Counted from the first letter of the stretch, positions 21,069 through 32,677 are shown. The stretch is DNA of 64,000 nucleotides from Shinisaurus crocodilurus (GCA_021292165.1 CM037879.1:164106886-164170885), one strand, 5' to 3'. Numbers and translations are program-made. The notes: generated by a model not told the origin, from the sequence alone.

Positions 21069-21837
21069 GACGCTCAACCTCTTCCACTCAGGCTCCCCTT
21101 TGCAATCTCTCAGAGACACTCCAGCAGTTGCCTGGGACACTCCCCTCTCCTCACAAGCCTTTGACCCCCAACAGCCTCAGGCTAACCAGGGTAATGACCT
21201 GAATACTGTTATTTCCCTCGCTGCCTCCTTTCTCCTCTGAGATTGTTCTCTCAGATGTGTGTGTTCCTTCCCTTAGTCACTCACGCCCACACTAAGGGTT
21301 AACAGTAAATCAAAACAAGTTTATTTCTACAGATGGAAACATTCAGGCGCTTGCTTATCCTGAAAACCATTACAATATTTCAACTCCAGGCTGAGGTAAC
21401 TCCTCTAACCTCCACTATTGATTCTGAGTGCTTCTCTAGAGGTCTCCGGGTTCTACCCTCAACCCACCCACTCACCGCTCCACAGCCTGTCACAGCTCTC
21501 TCTGCCCCTTGCCAACATTCCGAGCGCTGTGATTGGCTCTGCACACTCCAGCTGTCTGCCACCCTGAGAAAAACCAAAACGGACCGATCCATCCATTGCT
21601 AAACAAGGCTCGATTCCATATGCATCAAGGTGATCATCAGATCCAAAGATGGGACTGAAAAAGTTGAACTCAAGGAACACCAAGGACTTGTTCACCCAAT
21701 ACCACAAATACCGGATGAGACTTGAACTTCAGACATTTGGGAATGTTGATAAGTGTTTTCAGTGAGCACTTTGCTACTTCACCTCTACAGCACCTTTGGA
21801 AAGTTGTTGAGGTAGGACACGGCATATGCATTATACG

Positions 21838-21887
21838 TGAGGTGAAGCTGCCTTGAACCGAGTCAGAATTCTGGTTCGTATAGCTCA
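21838..21887 (-). mobile_element. tRNA-headed SINE (family S2), 3' fragment
   Basis: The complement of 'gaagctgccttgaaccgagtcagaattctgg' matches the 3' part ('...gtctgactctgtataaggcagcttcc') of the SINE at 37.84 kb. A hairpin MITE follows directly. Confidence 0.5.
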
Positions 21888-21975
21888 GCCTTCCCCCAAC
21901 CTGGTGCACTCCAGATGTGTTGGACTGCAATTCCAATAATTCCCAGCCAGCGTGGCTAATAGCAAGGAAATAGGA
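21886..21975. mobile_element. Hairpin MITE family H, truncated copy
   Basis: It starts CAGCCTTCCCCCAACCTGG. The left arm and centre are present; the right arm is missing. Confidence 0.6.
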
Positions 21976-22050
21976 CACATGTTTAGCAGCTATTACAGGG
22001 GACCAGCTCATGATGAAAAGGAATGACAGAACAATTGAGACATATTAAAG

Positions 22051-22382
22051 CAGTGGTGTTGAACCTCTTTCAGTCCGAGGGCCAAATTCCATTTCAGAGA
22101 GGCTCTTGGGGACCACATTCCAGTTGTGGGCGGGGCCAAAGGCAAAGAGGCGGAGCCAAAAATACCAGCCTATTTTAGTTTAAGCTCTTACTGCCAGTAA
22201 CTAAGTCTTAGGAGAAGCATTTCAAGCCTTTAGAGTGGGGGGGAAACTGCACAAAAGTGGGGCAACCACCAAACAGTTGGTGCTCAGGGAAAAGGGTTTG
22301 GGGTCAGGAGAAGGGGGCATGCCATCTGGGAAACCCTGGGAGGGCTGGATTTGGCCCCAGGGCCTGAGGCTCTGCACTCCTG
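22051..22382. mobile_element. hAT MITE, family C (332 bp)
   Basis: It begins CAGTGGTGTTGAACCTC and ends GGCTCTGCACTCCTG. The 8-bp flanks are TATTAAAG (22043-22050) and TACTAAAG (22383-22390), one mismatch. The interior, 'gagggccaaattccatttcagagaggctc', matches the copies at 40.91 and 60.13 kb. Confidence 0.8.
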
Positions 22383-22736
22383 TACTAAAGTAAGTTGTTT
22401 GTGTGTGTATATCTGAGTTAAGAAAGTAAATGCAAAGCAGAAGCGGCGAGATCTTTCCGAGGAATGTTGAGGAACTTGTGGCTGGTGAAAATGGCTCCCC
22501 AGTGTAGGTGTTTAATAGGGCTATCATATCGAGTAACACTACATTAATCACCATGGTAACAAGGCAGGAATAAACTCCCTGACAGTGGCCCAGATGCCGC
22601 ATGAGACAGGCTTTAATGAGAGTAGCTCACCACCACCCTGGCAACACCTTAGGGCCAAACTCGTATGTGATGGCAGGAGCCTGATGTGTAAAAGCAGACT
22701 TGTCATCGAGTTAATAATATAAAGCGGCACTGGGGT

Positions 22737-22741
<5 letters not shown>

Positions 22742-22784
<43 letters not shown>

Positions 22785-22896
22785 GCAGTGGGAGGGGAAG
22801 TTGAACCCTCCATTTCTTTATAATACTACTTCACCCCAACTATTTTCCTCCTGGTGGGTCTCTAAGATGAGATGTAACACACACACACACACACAC
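22742..22896. repeat. Two (CA)n microsatellites 95 bp apart
   Basis: (CA)20 at 22742-22782 and (CA)10 at about 22877-22896. Confidence 0.95.
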
Positions 22897-23696
22897 TTTG
22901 AAAGAAATACAACTGGAGCCCAGAGGAGCCCAGTGATTTCATTTGCAGGCAGTGATGTTGGAGAATTTTGTATGGTCCAGAACTTTAAGCGGACCAACAT
23001 AATTTGCACTTCTTGGACCAAGACATGAACTGGGATCTTTCAGACTGCACACTCCTGAATTTTGCATTGCAATTGTTGGGCAAAAAATTGTGTGCAAAAA
23101 TGTTGTGCATTTTGTGGGGGATGCACACAAAAATGCATATTGGATGGGGAAATGTGTACAATTTAAATGTGGATCCACCGGAATCGAGATAGAACAACAG
23201 ACTTACACTTGATCACATGCAAAACTGACATGGACTGGAAAAAGACTAATCCATCCAGCTCTAATTGGGGGGTGGGGAGGGAAGAATAGGCAAAGTTCAG
23301 TTCCCCGCTTCTGCCCACCTGTGCAGTGTTTTAAATCTCCTCCCCTCCAAATGTTACATTGGCATGACCCAACTGAGTCTTGCTACATCTAGCTGTGCCT
23401 TTACTAAACCAGAAAATGCAAGTTTGCCATAGGACAATGATTAACATTCCTTTGCCCACCATATATTAAAGAGAGTCAACTGAAGAATGGACCAAACTCT
23501 ACAACTGCCCAGGTAAATCAGCCCTTCTGGGCTAAAACTGACATAACAATGTAAAATACAATAAAATAAATCTTCCAATTCAGATATGCTTTACTGAATT
23601 CAAAATTTCAGACATTTGTCTCTGATCGAGACTTACTATACAAAGCCCAGTTTTCCAGCATGCTCCCAAAGCTGCATATAACACTGACAGAGCAGT

Positions 23697-23740
23697 GCGT
23701 GTGCGTGTGCGTGTGTGTGTGTGTGTGCGTGTGTGTGTGC
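23697..23740. repeat. Compound (GT)n/(GC) microsatellite
   Basis: GTGCGT units grade into pure GT. Left of it, 22900-23690 is low-repeat sequence. Part of it (22970-23220) has A-rich 'gtgcacacaaaaatg' phrases. Confidence 0.9.
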
Positions 23741-24168
23741 TCGCCTGATGGGTTTTTGCTATACTCAGTGGATGTGAGGGAACATTTTCTACCTCTCACA
23801 CTAGCTCTGATTTTCATTTGTGATTTCAGAGCCGCCCAGCCAATCAGCACTGCAGAATCTCCCTCCGTCCAAATGCACAAGTATCCCTGTATTGCATACA
23901 AATCAAGGGTCTCTGTTCGAGCAAGGTAGGAGAGCTTTGACATGCTTACATGCAGATGTATAAGAATCTGGGGTTGCTCAGGGTCAAACTGCACATTACG
24001 TTAATTGCATGACACAGAGCGGAGCCTTACCTTTTTCTTTACTTTAGACTTAGAGTAGCTGTGCCTGTGCATGACCCCGGTTCAGATCTGGACCAATGGC
24101 ACCAGGAGGGGAGGATTAAATAGTATTCCCCGTTTGCTTCCTGAAATTCCACCCCACATGCCTGTGTG

Positions 24169-24171
<3 letters not shown>

Positions 24172-24204
<33 letters not shown>
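24172..24204. repeat. (TA)n microsatellite
   Basis: About 16 TA units. The flanks share 'gtttgcttcctgaaattcc' and 'gtttgcttcctaaaattcc' (24132 and 24221), so the tract separates a short direct repeat. Confidence 0.95.
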
Positions 24205-24207
<3 letters not shown>

Positions 24208-24743
24208 CTTCCCCCCAGTTTGCTTCCTAAAATTCCTCCCCCCTCCCTTCCCAGGGGATTTTTAAAAAAGGAAATAAGCCTGGATTGACTCCAATGGAGG
24301 CCCTATATTAAAGGGTCTCCATTGGAGTCAATCCTCCCCTCTTGATGAAAGCTGGTCCTGATCCGAATCAGGGTCATGTGCAGTTACTCTAAGTTCCCAG
24401 AACTTCTGCTGATGATGCCACTGGTCTGATGGATCTGGCCAGCTCCTCCTTGTCAGAGCTCAGGGTGCTTCTCAGAGTGGGGGTCCTAGTACCCATTGAT
24501 TTCTGTCCCTTTGCCACAGAAACTGGGTTGCCGGGGTAGGAATCGGCCCTGCATTTTCTGGGTCCAATCCACCAGCACCACGACCACCACTACGAAGGGT
24601 TATTTCAATGGCCAAGATGCAGCCCTTTCAGTGGGACTGCCCCTTTGCTGTGGAAAGGATTGGGGAAGGGGGAATTGGCACATTGTGGGGAGCATTGCCA
24701 AATGGAGCATTGTTTGCATAGGCAAAGGACAAAAAGTTCTCAT

Positions 24744-24766
24744 ACACACACACACACACACACACA
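24744..24766. repeat. (CA)n microsatellite
   Basis: About 11 CA units. Confidence 0.95.
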
Positions 24767-24859
24767 GCATATCACAAACACAAACCAACATCAAATATAT
24801 GTCACATATACTGTACAAATATCGCATTGCATCTGAGCATAAACAGGAAAAACACATAG

Positions 24860-25190
24860 TAATGTACTACATACCTATTACCTTCCCACTCAGACAGCAG
24901 CCAACACGTCTATTATACCCAGCCTATACCCCATCACTATCTTCCCTACAAATACCTGTCTTAATTTCTTTTACAATATTACCTCTGTTCCTAATAGAAC
25001 ACCATAAGTAAATACATATATTCATGATTGTAAGTATGAATATAACCATAACAATCCATTCATCTGTTGACATAAAAAAGCTATAAATAGTCCTGTTATG
25101 TATCATGAAAAATGATGAATAGTCATAAATATTCAAAACGTTCTCCTGTGACCACAGCACAACATGTCCAATCGTCCACTGGCCACCATG
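24860..25190. repeat. AT-rich dispersed repeat (pair with 41.36-41.87 kb)
   Basis: The phrases 'ccatcactatcttccctacaa', 'tgtcttaatttctt' and 'cctaatagaacaccataagtaaatacatata' recur in the same order at 41.38-41.73 kb. They may be a 3' UTR of a LINE, but no coding part or tail is visible. Confidence 0.5.
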
Positions 25191-25199
25191 GGTCTCAAG

Positions 25200-26220
25200 C
25201 AACTTAAATTCATCGGTTAAAAGTCAAATTAGGAGAGCTCAAAAGTGAAGCTAAACAAACGTGCCAGTCTGGGACTAGACAAAATCATTTCTGTCAATCC
25301 TGCTGCAATATTGCTAGTGAAATCCCCTGCTGAACTGATGAAAATATTGCTCCTTGTGAAGCTGAGAAAAAAAGGCACAGCTGGAAGTTTCTCGCTTCTT
25401 ATATTATTAAACAGTTGGCACGGACGATATGGAGAGAGCTGTCCAGCCCCAGCCCTGGGAATTTTACTGCCCTCGGCAAACTGGAGGTGGGGGGAATACA
25501 CCCGCCACTTCTTTTTCTATCCATCTTACTTTTTCATGCCATCTTTTATTTAGTGTCACAGGAAGGAAGCCAGCTTGTCACTCACTACCCAGATGCCCAA
25601 TTGACTTCTGCGCATCTCTCTGTGCCCAGAGGCAAACAGCGATGCATTGCCGGGCTCAGGAGCTACCCTGATCTCTGCCTGCTGCAATAGAGCAAGAAGC
25701 AGATTACAAGTCTCATTAAAAAAAATTTTTTTTTTTAAGTATGTCATATCTAGTAGATAAAGTATTGGTTCCAGTAAACAAACAAGCCAAGCAGGTTAAA
25801 TCTGGAGTTCCTTAGCTTCGCCCTTCTCCTTGCATATGCCAGCAACAGTGGTGTGAAGACTTATCTCTGAGCAGGCAGCAATGTGGATAGACTGTGCCCA
25901 CTTTCCTTTCTCTTGACTATCGAGGCTTTGAGCTGTCAGCAATCAGCTGGGCTTGTATTATTTTTGTGGAGGAGTGAAACTGTCAAGTCTACTGTTTTTG
26001 TTAGTTTGGCTTGGCCTCCATGCACTTCTCTGCATGTTGATAGGACTGTGGAGGAGTTGTATGGATGTGATTCAGAACGGGGCATGCGATTATTATCCTT
26101 TGGGCAGCGTGCCACACTCAATTCCTGCCATGTTGTCACTTACTGAACAGTATAGAAGCATTGGGGAAAGGGACATTCCGCATCTTTATCTGTACCGTGT
26201 AATTGGCTTTGGCTATGTGA
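25200..26220. other. Low-repeat, unique-looking sequence
   Basis: No repeat family is recognised. Several open frames of 80-130 codons overlap here in different phases, but none shows a known domain, exon boundary context or consistent codon bias. Confidence 0.35.
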
Positions 26221-26221
26221 A

Positions 26222-26340
26222 CATCAGAAGAGCCCTTGCTGGATCAGACCAAAGGCCTATCTATTCCAGCACCTTGTTTCCCACAGTGGCCAACCAGATG
26301 TCTCTCTGGGAAGCCCACAAGCACAACATGATGAGGGCAA
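26222..26340 (-). mobile_element. CR1-like 3'-end fragment
   Basis: 'Catcagaagagcccttgctggatcagaccaaagg' through 'ccacagtggccaaccagatg...gcccacaagca' is the minus-strand tail of the same family as 7853-11190 and 47460-47860. Confidence 0.7.
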
Positions 26341-26482
26341 CTACTTACTTGCTTTAGTGACGTTGAAGCAAATGAAAAGAAACAGAATTACTGCAGTAGT
26401 TCAAAGAACTCAGGGGGCATCGTTTCACCAGGGTAAAATTTAACCAGTGATGAGCCTTAGATAGGTGTGAAGGGGGCTAGAT

Positions 26483-26801
26483 CAGAGGTGGGCAATTGTG
26501 GGAGGTCTGGGGACCATTTTTGGCCCCCCTCCTGCCCATGCAGATCACACCTCCCCTCCTGCAGCCTGCGGGGATTCAATTTCTTTAAATTAAAAATGGC
26601 ATCCATAGTGGCTATGGAGCACTAAAAGGGTCAAATTCAGTTTGCAAAGAGGCTAATTTTGACTCTTTTGGTGCCCCATAGCCACTACACACATCATTTT
26701 TGCGGGGGGAATCCCCCCCCCTGATTTTAGGAGGCAGCAGGGACTGCTGTGGGGACGACGACAGTGGGGGCTGCATGCAGGCCATATATTGCCCATTCCT
26801 G
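26483..26801. mobile_element. hAT element, 'CAGAGGTGGGCAATTG' family (319 bp)
   Basis: It begins CAGAGGTGGGCAATTG and ends ATATTGCCCATTCCTG (inverted termini). The 8-bp flanks GGCTAGAT (26475-26482) and GGCTAAAT (26802-26809) differ at one base. An internal inverted repeat ('gtggctatggagcactaaaag' against 'cttttggtgccccatagccac') makes a second hairpin. Confidence 0.85.
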
Positions 26802-27004
26802 GGCTAAATAATGTCCATCTAGAGGTGAAACTGACAAGGACTTTCAAATACTTGCCAATTTTACCAAGCTCAGAACTATTCCTAGGGCTGGGGAGAAACA
26901 GCAATTGGACTAAAAATGCATGAAATTGACCCATTAATTTGAGGAGAAAGGGTTTGATAAAATGCCCCCCCCCACTTGGTTTCTCCAAATCATTTCTCTG
27001 ATTC

Positions 27005-27160
27005 TTCAGCACACTTACTTGGTAATGTCCCACTGAAGTCAATGGGGTTTACTTCTGATTAAACATGCATTAGATTGCACTGTTAATCTCTTACCCCACC
27101 CCTCCCCAGTGCAATCACACAAAATTGCATAGGATTGCCTATAGGATTGCAAAAAAATTG
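27005..27160. repeat. Decayed palindromic MITE, 'ttgcaatcctatgca' type
   Basis: The phrases 'cccactgaagtcaatggggtttacttctgattaaacatgcattagattgca' and 'attgcataggattgc' place it with the copies at 1.1, 56.0 and 57.05 kb. Confidence 0.5.
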
Positions 27161-27235
27161 CAATCTTTTTAAAAACTTTGGGTCTCTTTCTGAATAAAGC
27201 ATCTTTGGGGGTTTTGCAAAACATTCTTATTTTTT

Positions 27236-27477
27236 AGAGCCAGTGTGGCGTAGTGGTGAGAGTGTTGGACTGGGACTCAGGAGATCCGGGTTCCAGTCCA
27301 CGCTCGGCCATGAAACTCACTGGGTGACTTTGGGCCAGTCACTGACTCTCAGCCTAACCTACCTCACAGGGCATAAAATGTGAGGAGGAGGAGGAGGAGG
27401 AGGAGGAGGAGGAGGAGGATTGTGTAAACCGCCTTGGGTTCCTTGCAGGAAAAATATAATAAATAAATAAAAATAAA
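27236..27477 (+). mobile_element. tRNA-headed squamate SINE (family S1), full length
   Basis: The head is 'gagccagtgtggcgtagtggtgagagtg' (box A region), with 'ggttccagtcc' as box B. The body is 'gaaactcactgggtgactttgggccagtcactgactctcagcctaacctacctcacagg'. The tail is 'aaccgccttgggttccttgcagg', AT-rich (AAATA)n. This fits the Sauria/Squam-type layout. The internal GGA run has expanded to a 38-bp microsatellite (27382-27419). Confidence 0.88.
27382..27419. repeat. (GGA)n microsatellite inside SINE S1
   Basis: About 12 GGA units where other copies have 2-6. Confidence 0.96.
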
Positions 27478-27689
27478 TTTTTAAAAAGAGAGAAAGAAAT
27501 CCAAATGTAAGTCACCGTTTCTCTAGTAGTTCAGGTTTAAAAATAGGGTTGCCTGCAACCGCAGACTGTGATTTTAACAAGCCTGCTTCATTTACTGCCC
27601 TTTCTACGGAGGGGTATTTAATTGTACTGCAACTCTGGAAGAAATTGAGCTGCAATTATCTGTCCACTCCGAAAAGTGTCTTTTCTGTA

Positions 27690-27945
27690 GACATTCAACC
27701 GCTGTCCACAATCATAGAAGCCCCCAGCAAGTGGCAAAGGAAGCAGCCATTTTCATGGTGGCAGCCATTTTGAATTTCACAAAATTCAAAAGTATCTCAG
27801 CACAAGGCTTTATGGGGAAAACAAATTGATGACTGCTCTGATTCTCTTCCTTCTTAAAAAAGAAATAAATCCCAAAACCAAACAGCTAATTTTGAGGTGC
27901 GCAAAACAGCTGAGAGATGGTCCTCTGTGATTTGGTACAGGCAGC
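27690..27945. repeat. Unclassified dispersed repeat (pair with 51.35 kb)
   Basis: It shares with 51352-51610 the ordered phrases 'gcaagtggcaaaggaagcagccattttcatggtggcagccatttt', 'caaggcttt(t/a)tgggg', 'ctctgattctcttcc', 'aaacagctaattttgaggt', 'gagaga(a)tggt...atttggtacagg'. Family unknown. Confidence 0.6.
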
Positions 27946-27969
27946 AGGCCTAGTGGCTACATCTGGGAC

Positions 27970-28086
27970 ATGCAACCTGGTGCCCTCCAGTCATTTTGGA
28001 CTACAACTCCCATAACCCCTGACCATTGGGAATCCTGGCTGGGGTTTATGCGAGATGTAGTCCAAAACATCTGGAAGGCACCAGGT
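27970..28086. mobile_element. Hairpin MITE family H
   Basis: 'Tgcaacctggtgccctccag...' pairs with '...aacatctggaaggcaccaggt'. It follows the dispersed repeat directly. The terminal bases and TSD are eroded. Confidence 0.65.
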
Positions 28087-28429
28087 CTATGTACTTTCTA
28101 TAATCTTGACTGTAAAGGACTTGAGTCCTTTAGAGCAATCACCTCTACATTGAAGGGACATCTCTGGATTTACTGCAGAGATGGGAGAGGGAAGTTTATC
28201 CCTTCTACTGCTGCTCTTTGCAGCCTTTGTACACAAATTTCCAAAGATGTTGCATTTCCAACCACATCCCTTCCCCAACCCCTGAACAGCATGTGCAGGT
28301 GTTTGTGCGTTCATCGGCCAATCAGCTGCCTTCTCGCAACAGAAGTTATCGAATCAAACACAGAGAGGATCCACACCAGTGGTGCAGTGGACCTCAAACA
28401 AAGCACACAGGGCCCAAATGCCTGGGTTT

Positions 28430-28650
28430 TGATTAGCAAGGATGATGACGTCATCTGTACCCCCACCTCCAGGCTTCCCTCTGCTGCTCCCTCTGACCTT
28501 GTAATCCTCACAGTAGCTGTGGGGAAATAGATTTTCCAGGCATCAATATATGGTTGTGAGCTATCCCTGTTGTAATGCAAAGTATTTGGGGGTCTTCAAT
28601 GGGTAATCAGAACCCATTAGCTTTACAAAGACCTAAAAAGCTATCTGACT
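28430..28650. repeat. Unclassified dispersed repeat, copy 2 of a pair
   Basis: Partner of 1678-1905; the same ordered phrases including 'gatgacgtcatctg' and 'gtgagctatccctgttgtaatgcaaagtatttggggg'. Confidence 0.6.
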
Positions 28651-28659
28651 GTAATACAG

Positions 28660-28668
<9 letters not shown>

Positions 28669-28702
<34 letters not shown>
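28669..28702. repeat. (GA)n microsatellite
   Basis: About 17 GA units, starting as a CA run. Confidence 0.96.
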
Positions 28703-28704
<2 letters not shown>

Positions 28705-29011
28705 AATGCAGCTGCCTGCATTTTTGGACTCTCCTTGTGGGCATGGCTGTGGGGACTCAGTCATGATGAGCACCTGCTCTTCAAAACTGACCACTGACTG
28801 CACCACCGGTTCACACCAGTGGAAGTACAACACCCACGTTCAAAATGAAACCTGGCAGATTGCTAAAGCATTCCTGGAAAATACCTTGCCGCTTTTCACA
28901 ATACCATTATACTGTGGGATTGAGAGGGATTCTGGGAGAGATTCTGGATGGCATGGTGCATAAAGGATAACCACACACCCTGCTTTGCCTGAAACACATG
29001 ACAATATTTTT

Positions 29012-29254
29012 TTTATTTATTTATTATATTTATACCCCGCCTTTTTTCCTGCAAGGAACCCAAGGCGGCTTACATAATCCTCCTCCTCCTCCTCCTCTCC
29101 ATTTTATCCTCACAACAACCCTGTGAGGTAGGTTAGGCTGAGAGTCAGTGACTGGCCCAAAGTCACCCAGTGAGTTTCATGGCCAAGCGGGGACTAGAAT
29201 CCGGATCTCCTGAGTCCCAGTCCAACACTCTCACCACTACGCCACACTGGCTCT
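29012..29254 (-). mobile_element. SINE S1, full length
   Basis: The complement of the 27.24-kb element, with tail (TTTA)n on the left and 'gccacactggctct' (head) on the right. The TCC run near 29080-29097 is short. Confidence 0.88.
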
Positions 29255-29311
29255 TGCCAGTTGAGGTTGCCAACCCCTGTCCTAGGTTGGCTTAGCTAAC
29301 ACCACCATGAA

Positions 29312-29535
29312 CTTATTATAGCCCATCTTTTTTCCTCTTTCAAGGAACCCAAGGTGGCCTACAGGGTTCTCCTCCTCTCCATTATATCCTCACAAGAGCC
29401 CTGTGAGGTAGGGTTAGGCTATGAGTCAGTGACTGGCCCAAAGTCACCCACTGAGCTTCATGGCTGAGTGGGGACTAGAACCCGGATCTCTCGAGTCCCA
29501 GTCCAGCGCTCTAACTACTAGACCACACTGGCTCT
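29312..29535 (-). mobile_element. SINE S1, second copy in tandem
   Basis: Same orientation as the copy 57 bp to the left, but more diverged ('gcccatctttttt...ggaacccaaggtggcctac', head 'accacactggctctc'). The difference in divergence argues against a recent segmental duplication. Confidence 0.82.
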
Positions 29536-29768
29536 CAATATGATTCCTCCCCAGTCCTATCAATACCCAGGCCTAGGAAGTCTAATACAAAGCAATCAAC
29601 ATGACAGTTTCATTCCTCCACAATATCAGACCATCCCAGAACTGGCATAGGAAAACTCAGATATTCTCACTCATGCAAAGGCATGATGAGTAAGATCATC
29701 TACGATATGATGGACATTCTGTCACTTGGCTGCGTTTTCTTCTAATTCAGCCTTGATGTTACAGACAA

Positions 29769-29908
29769 CAGGTTGGATCCAGATTTAGTCATGCTTAGAG
29801 AAGACCTATTGAAATCAATGGGACTTAAGTGAGCCATTACTAAGTTAAGCCCCATTGATTTCAATGGGTCTACTGCCCTAAGTATGACTCAACCTGGATT
29901 CAACCCAA
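29769..29908. mobile_element. Palindromic MITE, 'ttggatccagatttagtcatgctta' type
   Basis: The left arm ('aggttggatccagatttagtcatgctta', 'cctattgaaatcaatggga') is inverted on the right ('gccccattgatttcaatggg', 'taagtatgactcaacctggattcaacc'). It is about 140 bp, mostly arms. A decayed relative lies at 55.99 kb. The superfamily is not assigned. Confidence 0.65.
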
Positions 29909-30450
29909 TATTATTTTTTGCAACTTAAACTGACTGCTTTTTGTTCTTTGATTTGGGAAAAAGGAAGGCCTACAGTGAAAAATCAAATGGAAAGATCTAT
30001 GCTCCATCTGTAGCAAGACTTCATAACTGGGAAGCAAAACGTCTGGGTCAAGGTAATGTTTGGAGTGGAGCATGAAACTTCTTCAGTCAATGCATTTATT
30101 AATGTTTTTTTAAAAAGCATGCTCCTTTCCTGTCCTATGAATGATTCTACACATCTTTGGACCTCAGGCTAACCCATGTTCAGAAAGCTCCTTTTCCTTC
30201 TTTTGATGTTTGAATAAATGTTGCTTGCAACTTAAACACATGACAAAGCATTTATAAGGCCACGACGCATGTGTGCGTCTGATATGAGCTCATTGAAAAC
30301 ATCAGCTGAGGGGGCAAACCCGATCCCACGCTGGCCTGTCTGCCATGCACTATAAGGAGATAGGAAATGATCTCCCCCTTGTGTCTGCAATGGGATCAGC
30401 AAGCTTTCCTGCTCAGACTTGAGTCAAGACAAATGTCTATCCATTATAGG

Positions 30451-30672
30451 AGCGGGGAGGCTGGTGACTCCAATTTCGGTGGGGCTCTTTTTCCATCACA
30501 GGTTTTACAGTTTTTATTTGGAGCTTTGTAGGAGCTATCCATGGTGCTTCATGGTGGTGAACCTATTCTGGGGATGGAGTTCAGCACCATGGCTAGCCCC
30601 TATGAAGCTCCACATAAAAGCTGCAAAACCTGTAATGGAATAGGAGCTGCACCAAAATAGGAGCCACCAGCC
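30451..30672. mobile_element. Palindromic hAT MITE, family P (copy 3)
   Basis: 'Ggggaggctggtgactccaatttcggtggggct' is inverted at the right as 'agctgcaccaaaataggagccaccagcc'. The centre has the paired 'gagctatccatggtgctt' and 'agcaccatggctagcccc'. The right terminus lacks the last ~6 bases. Confidence 0.8.
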
Positions 30673-30800
30673 ATTTCGTTTCAGTTCAGTTTTGATCAGA
30701 ATTGACCAAAATGTGCAAAGTTCTCCATATTCAGGACAAAAAGATCTTGAGATATTAAAAAACTGAATGCAGGGGAAACTGAAACTGAGATTCGCCCATC
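30673..30800. repeat. Unclassified dispersed repeat R (copy 1)
   Basis: 'Ttcgtttcagttcagttttgatcagaattgaccaaaatgtgcaaagttc' through 'gaaactgaaactgagattcgcccatcc' is repeated in diverged form at 31150-31285 and in part at 36010-36060. Confidence 0.5.
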
Positions 30801-30955
30801 CAGGCCAAAGCGTTGAATATTTTGTTCTTAAAAGTCTGGAACTGAATCCCTGTGTATTCAGCCATGTTAGTGCTTCATTATGGTTGCCACCTCTTTTTTC
30901 TGACCAGCTCATCAAGGTTAACAGCGACATGGCAGGCAGGTTTTATATCATGGTC

Positions 30956-31091
30956 CAGGGCTCTCCAACCTTGGGTCCCCAGATGTTGCTGGCCTACAGC
31001 TCCCAGCATACGCAGCCAGCATGGCTAATGGCAAGGGATTCTGGGAGCTGTAGTCCAGCAACATCTGGGGACCCAAGGTTGCAGAGCCCTG
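30956..31091. mobile_element. Hairpin MITE family H (136 bp)
   Basis: It begins CAGGGCTCTCCAACCTTGGG and ends CCCAAGGTTGCAGAGCCCTG, close to a perfect palindrome. The 8-bp flanks are TCATGGTC (30948-30955) and TCATAGTC (31092-31099). Confidence 0.85.
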
Positions 31092-31149
31092 TCATAGTCC
31101 TTTCCATGCTGGGCATAACTGGATCTATTGACTTTGGCTGGTGTCGATG

Positions 31150-31285
31150 GCTGAGAGTTTCGTTTCAGTTTGTTCTTGATAAGAATTTGTCAAAATTTGC
31201 AACATTCTTTGTATCTGGGAGAGAAAGAACTTGAGATTTTAAAAATTCAAATGAAGGAGAGAGTGAAACTGACAGGTTCACCAGC
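31150..31285. repeat. Unclassified dispersed repeat R (copy 2)
   Basis: Diverged match to 30673-30800, same orientation. Confidence 0.45.
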
Positions 31286-31384
31286 CTCAATAATTTTTTT
31301 ACTTTATTTTTGCTGCTGCCTATGGTGACAGTGGAGCTCCTTTAAGTTGCTGCCAGCCAGTGACCACCATTTTTTAAAACCATA

Positions 31385-31623
31385 TTTTTATTTGTTACAT
31401 TACATTTACATCCCACCCTTTTTCCTCCAAGGAGCCCATGGCAGCATACATGGTCCTCCTTTCTATTTCCCCCTTCACAACAACCTTGTGAGGTAGGTTA
31501 GGCTGAGAGTCAGTGACTGGCTGGCCCAAGGTCACCCAGTGAGCTTCATGGCTGAGTGGGGACTAGAACCCGGATCTCCCGAGTCCCAGTCCAACACTCG
31601 AATCACTGCACCACACTGGCTCT
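31385..31623 (-). mobile_element. SINE S1
   Basis: Complement layout: tail 'cattacatttacatcccaccctttttcctccaaggagccc', body, head 'caccacactggctct'. It has a small duplication, 'ctggctggccc'. Confidence 0.85.
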
Positions 31624-31986
31624 TAAAGCCTCTTATGAGCCAGTGAGAGCCTCTTGACTCTCATCATGGCATAGCATCGTTCCAGGGGCATTGTGGGGGA
31701 TGGTGGACACTACATACCAAGAAGAGCCATGCTTTCACTGCTGCAGCAAAATTATGTTTATAAAAATCACCACCACCATCACCACCACCAATGGCAAACC
31801 CCCTCAAAAGCTTTTGAAAAACTTTTTCTGCCCCCTGGAAAATTAACATAATGCCCTCACATTTTTGCTATCTGCAAATGGGGTGGTGAACTGGGGGTGG
31901 GGGAAGGCATTTCATCTCAGCCCTAATGAATGAATAATGAATACTAGTCGCCCACTTCTGTTGTTTGTTTGTGATACACTTCTAGT

Positions 31987-32191
31987 CGGGGGAGGCTGGC
32001 GACTCCTGTGCCAGTGGGGCTCCTTATCCATTGCATCTTTTTGTTTGAGCTTTATAGGAGCTATCCATGGCACTCCATGCCTATTTTGGGGATGGAGTGC
32101 AGCACCACGGATAGCTCCTAAAAAACTCAAACAAAAAAGATGCAATGGATAAGGAGCCCCACTGGCACAGGAGTCTCGCCAGCCTCCCTCG
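31987..32191. mobile_element. Palindromic hAT MITE, family P (copy 4, exact TSD)
   Basis: The ends are CGGGGGAGGCTGGCGACTCC and GTCTCGCCAGCCTCCCTCG. The 8-bp TSD CTTCTAGT is exact at 31979-31986 and 32192-32199. Arms of about 90 bp pair almost completely around a short loop, giving a strong foldback. Confidence 0.92.
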
Positions 32192-32677
32192 CTTCTAGTG
32201 TGTTTTGCACCCTTGGGTTGTGTGTGCACAATCTGAAGTGCTGGTATCCCCAAGCAGTGACGGAGCGGATGCATGTGAAGAGCAGCGCACAGAAAGACAC
32301 TGCTTCAGGCACAGGAGAGGAAGGCAAGGTCCTTTCTCCTCCCTTCTTGCTTCTTTCAGGTCCGGGCTTCCTTGGCGGAATGCAAAGAAGCTGCTTTGCT
32401 CCCAGATTATGAGCAACCATCAGGCTTTTTATCCAGTGGGGGGACTGGAGGACAGGTTGTGGATGCATGATGGGAATTCAATTCACAACTTTTGTCCATC
32501 ATCAGCTTTACTCATGAGAAAGGCATGCAGCTTGTCCGCCTTTCCTATGAGCGGATCTCTTGCATAGGGTAAGGAGCGTGAATGTGTGGTATTTGCGGAG
32601 TGGGGAGGCAATTACCTGGGCCATCCTATTTAACCCCTCTGCCTTTTCCTGTCACATAGGCACATCATATTTGACAG

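Noticed and set aside
29012..29535. Segmental duplication to explain the paired SINE S1 copies
   Set aside because: The two copies differ clearly and their flanks share nothing, so two insertions fit better.
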